A stretch of DNA of 6,696 nt from Micromonosporaceae bacterium (GTDB taxonomy: Bacteria; Actinomycetota; Actinomycetes; Mycobacteriales; Micromonosporaceae): assembly GCA_019689695.1 (NCBI GenBank), contig JADGHA010000239.1, positions 1 through 6,696 on the forward strand, in the 5' to 3' direction. Position 1 is the first letter of the stretch. Every line of letters starts with the position of its first letter. This document shows, piece after piece, positions 6,012 to 6,696 of this stretch. A program made the translations under genes and the position numbers. Under the pieces are notes generated by a model. That model was given only the letters and a program-made list of their open reading frames with translations. It was not told the DNA's origin and made no database searches.

Positions 6012-6696
6012 TGCCGCCTCCGGTGTTGTTGCGGAACGCGAGGACCTTGACGTGCACGCGCAGGTGCTTACCGTCGACCAGTGCCGAGGGCAGGTCGAGC
6101 GGCGTGCCAGGCATGGCCCGGGGTTCGTCCTCGGGCGGCGGCGCGGTGAGCACGAGGAACTCCTGCTGCCAGGTGAGCCCGGCGGTGCGGGCGGCTGCGA
6201 TCACTCCCGCCCGGTACGTCGCCGGGTCCTCGATGCCGCCCTGGTCGCAACCGGCTGTGGTGAGCGCGGTGAGCAGGTACCCGCCAGGGCGCAGCCCGGC
6301 CCGCCAGGTCTGCATGACCGCGCTGAGCCCGCCCAGATCCCCGGGCACCACGTCGGGACGTGGCAACGCCGTGAGGACCAGGCCAGCCAAGCGGCCTCGG
6401 CGGGTCGGCTCCGCACGGCCAGGCGCGGCGAGGAGGTGACCACCGGGTAGCGCGGCGGGCCGGCGGCCAAGGTGCTCGGCCGCGCGGATGATCGTCGGGT
6501 GGCCGCCCAGCTCGACGACGAGATCCCCTACCGTGCTCAGGCGGGTGATCAGGCCGGCGGCGTCGCGGGCGGTGACGCCGTGCCAGTGCGGTAGGTCGCG
6601 GACGGCGGACTCGGCACCATCGGCGCCGGGCGTGGGGAGAAGAACGGCGACCGGGACCGGCACAAGACCGGTCGCGGGGGCCGTGGGGTGGGTCTG
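6004..6696 (-). CDS. Degenerate SAM-methyltransferase-like protein (partial, start outside or near window edge)
   Basis: The frame is open from the window edge to TGA 6004-6006. An internal GTG at 6663 would give 219 residues but has no Shine-Dalgarno sequence, and the preceding residues (THPTAPATGLV) look like coding sequence, so the true start is probably further upstream. Counting from that GTG, VGDLVVELGGHPTIIRAAEHLGR in outline (45-67) resembles motif I of a SAM-binding fold, GLVLTALPRP (94-103) sits where the catalytic (S/D/N)PPY motif is expected, and MQTWRAGLRPGGYLLTAL (117-134) matches the following strand and turn. The PPY core is missing, so catalysis is unlikely. Its Pro-rich N-terminus with VPVPVAVLLP recalls the PAPVPAPQGSVFLT start of the next gene, suggesting a paralogue. 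It overlaps that gene by 8 bp. I infer a non-catalytic partner subunit; the family is not recognised with certainty. Confidence 0.68.
   Translation of the reverse strand, partial: QTHPTAPATGLVPVPVAVLLPTPGADGAESAVRDLPHWHGVTARDAAGLITRLSTVGDLVVELGGHPTIIRAAEHLGRRPAALPGGHLLAAPGRAEPTRRGRLAGLVLTALPRPDVVPGDLGGLSAVMQTWRAGLRPGGYLLTALTTAGCDQGGIEDPATYRAGVIAAARTAGLTWQQEFLVLTAPPPEDEPRAMPGTPLDLPSALVDGKHLRVHVKVLAFRNNTGGGNG

Noticed and set aside
6647..6675. Inverted repeat GCGACCGG/CCGGTCGC around the GTG at 6663
   Set aside because: The same GC-rich 8-mer occurs by chance level elsewhere (2052-2059, 2101-2108), and the GTG is probably not the true start.
1..6696. CRISPR array, riboswitch or toxin-antitoxin pair
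   Set aside because: No regularly spaced repeats, no known riboswitch core and no small paired ORFs with such motifs were seen.

Overview
The window is very GC-rich, with codons strongly biased to G or C in the third position. That points to a high-GC actinobacterium, and the protein styles would fit Micromonosporaceae or Streptomyces-like genomes, although the genus is inferred and not proven. It holds two opposed blocks that converge near position 2000-2150.

Left block (1-1975, plus strand): the 3' part of a type ISP restriction-modification gene (single-polypeptide restriction enzyme and methyltransferase). It is split by a complete 1.05-kb IS5-family insertion sequence with near-perfect 16-bp terminal inverted repeats, a 3-bp TGA target duplication and an intact DDE transposase on the minus strand. 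Removing the element and one target copy (1050 bp, a multiple of 3) restores one open reading frame across the joint, so the insertion looks recent. The transposase start is preceded by a long nested hairpin that covers its likely ribosome binding site.

Middle (1976-2147): a 172-bp convergent intergenic region with a 9-bp-stem hairpin, probably the terminator of the integrase operon.

Right block (2148-6696, all minus strand, read right to left): a tightly packed operon from an integrative element. Its order is a catalytically degenerate SAM-methyltransferase-like protein (runs off the window), a DNA methyltransferase with motif order X-I-IV, a second DNA methyltransferase with motif order IV-X-I and a Cys/His cluster, a small excisionase-type helix-turn-helix protein, and a tyrosine recombinase. 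The first four genes overlap by 8, 4 and 4 bp, each start has a good Shine-Dalgarno sequence inside the preceding gene, and so they are very likely translationally coupled. Only the integrase is set apart, by a 173-bp leader with a nested dyad symmetry and a weak promoter candidate.

How they may work together (inference): recombinase and excisionase move the element, while the three methyltransferase-fold proteins modify element or host DNA, perhaps against host restriction or as a switch linked to excision. The neighbouring host restriction gene is itself broken by the IS. The most unusual feature is the coupling of a pseudo-methyltransferase and two active-looking methyltransferases of different architecture directly to xis and int.
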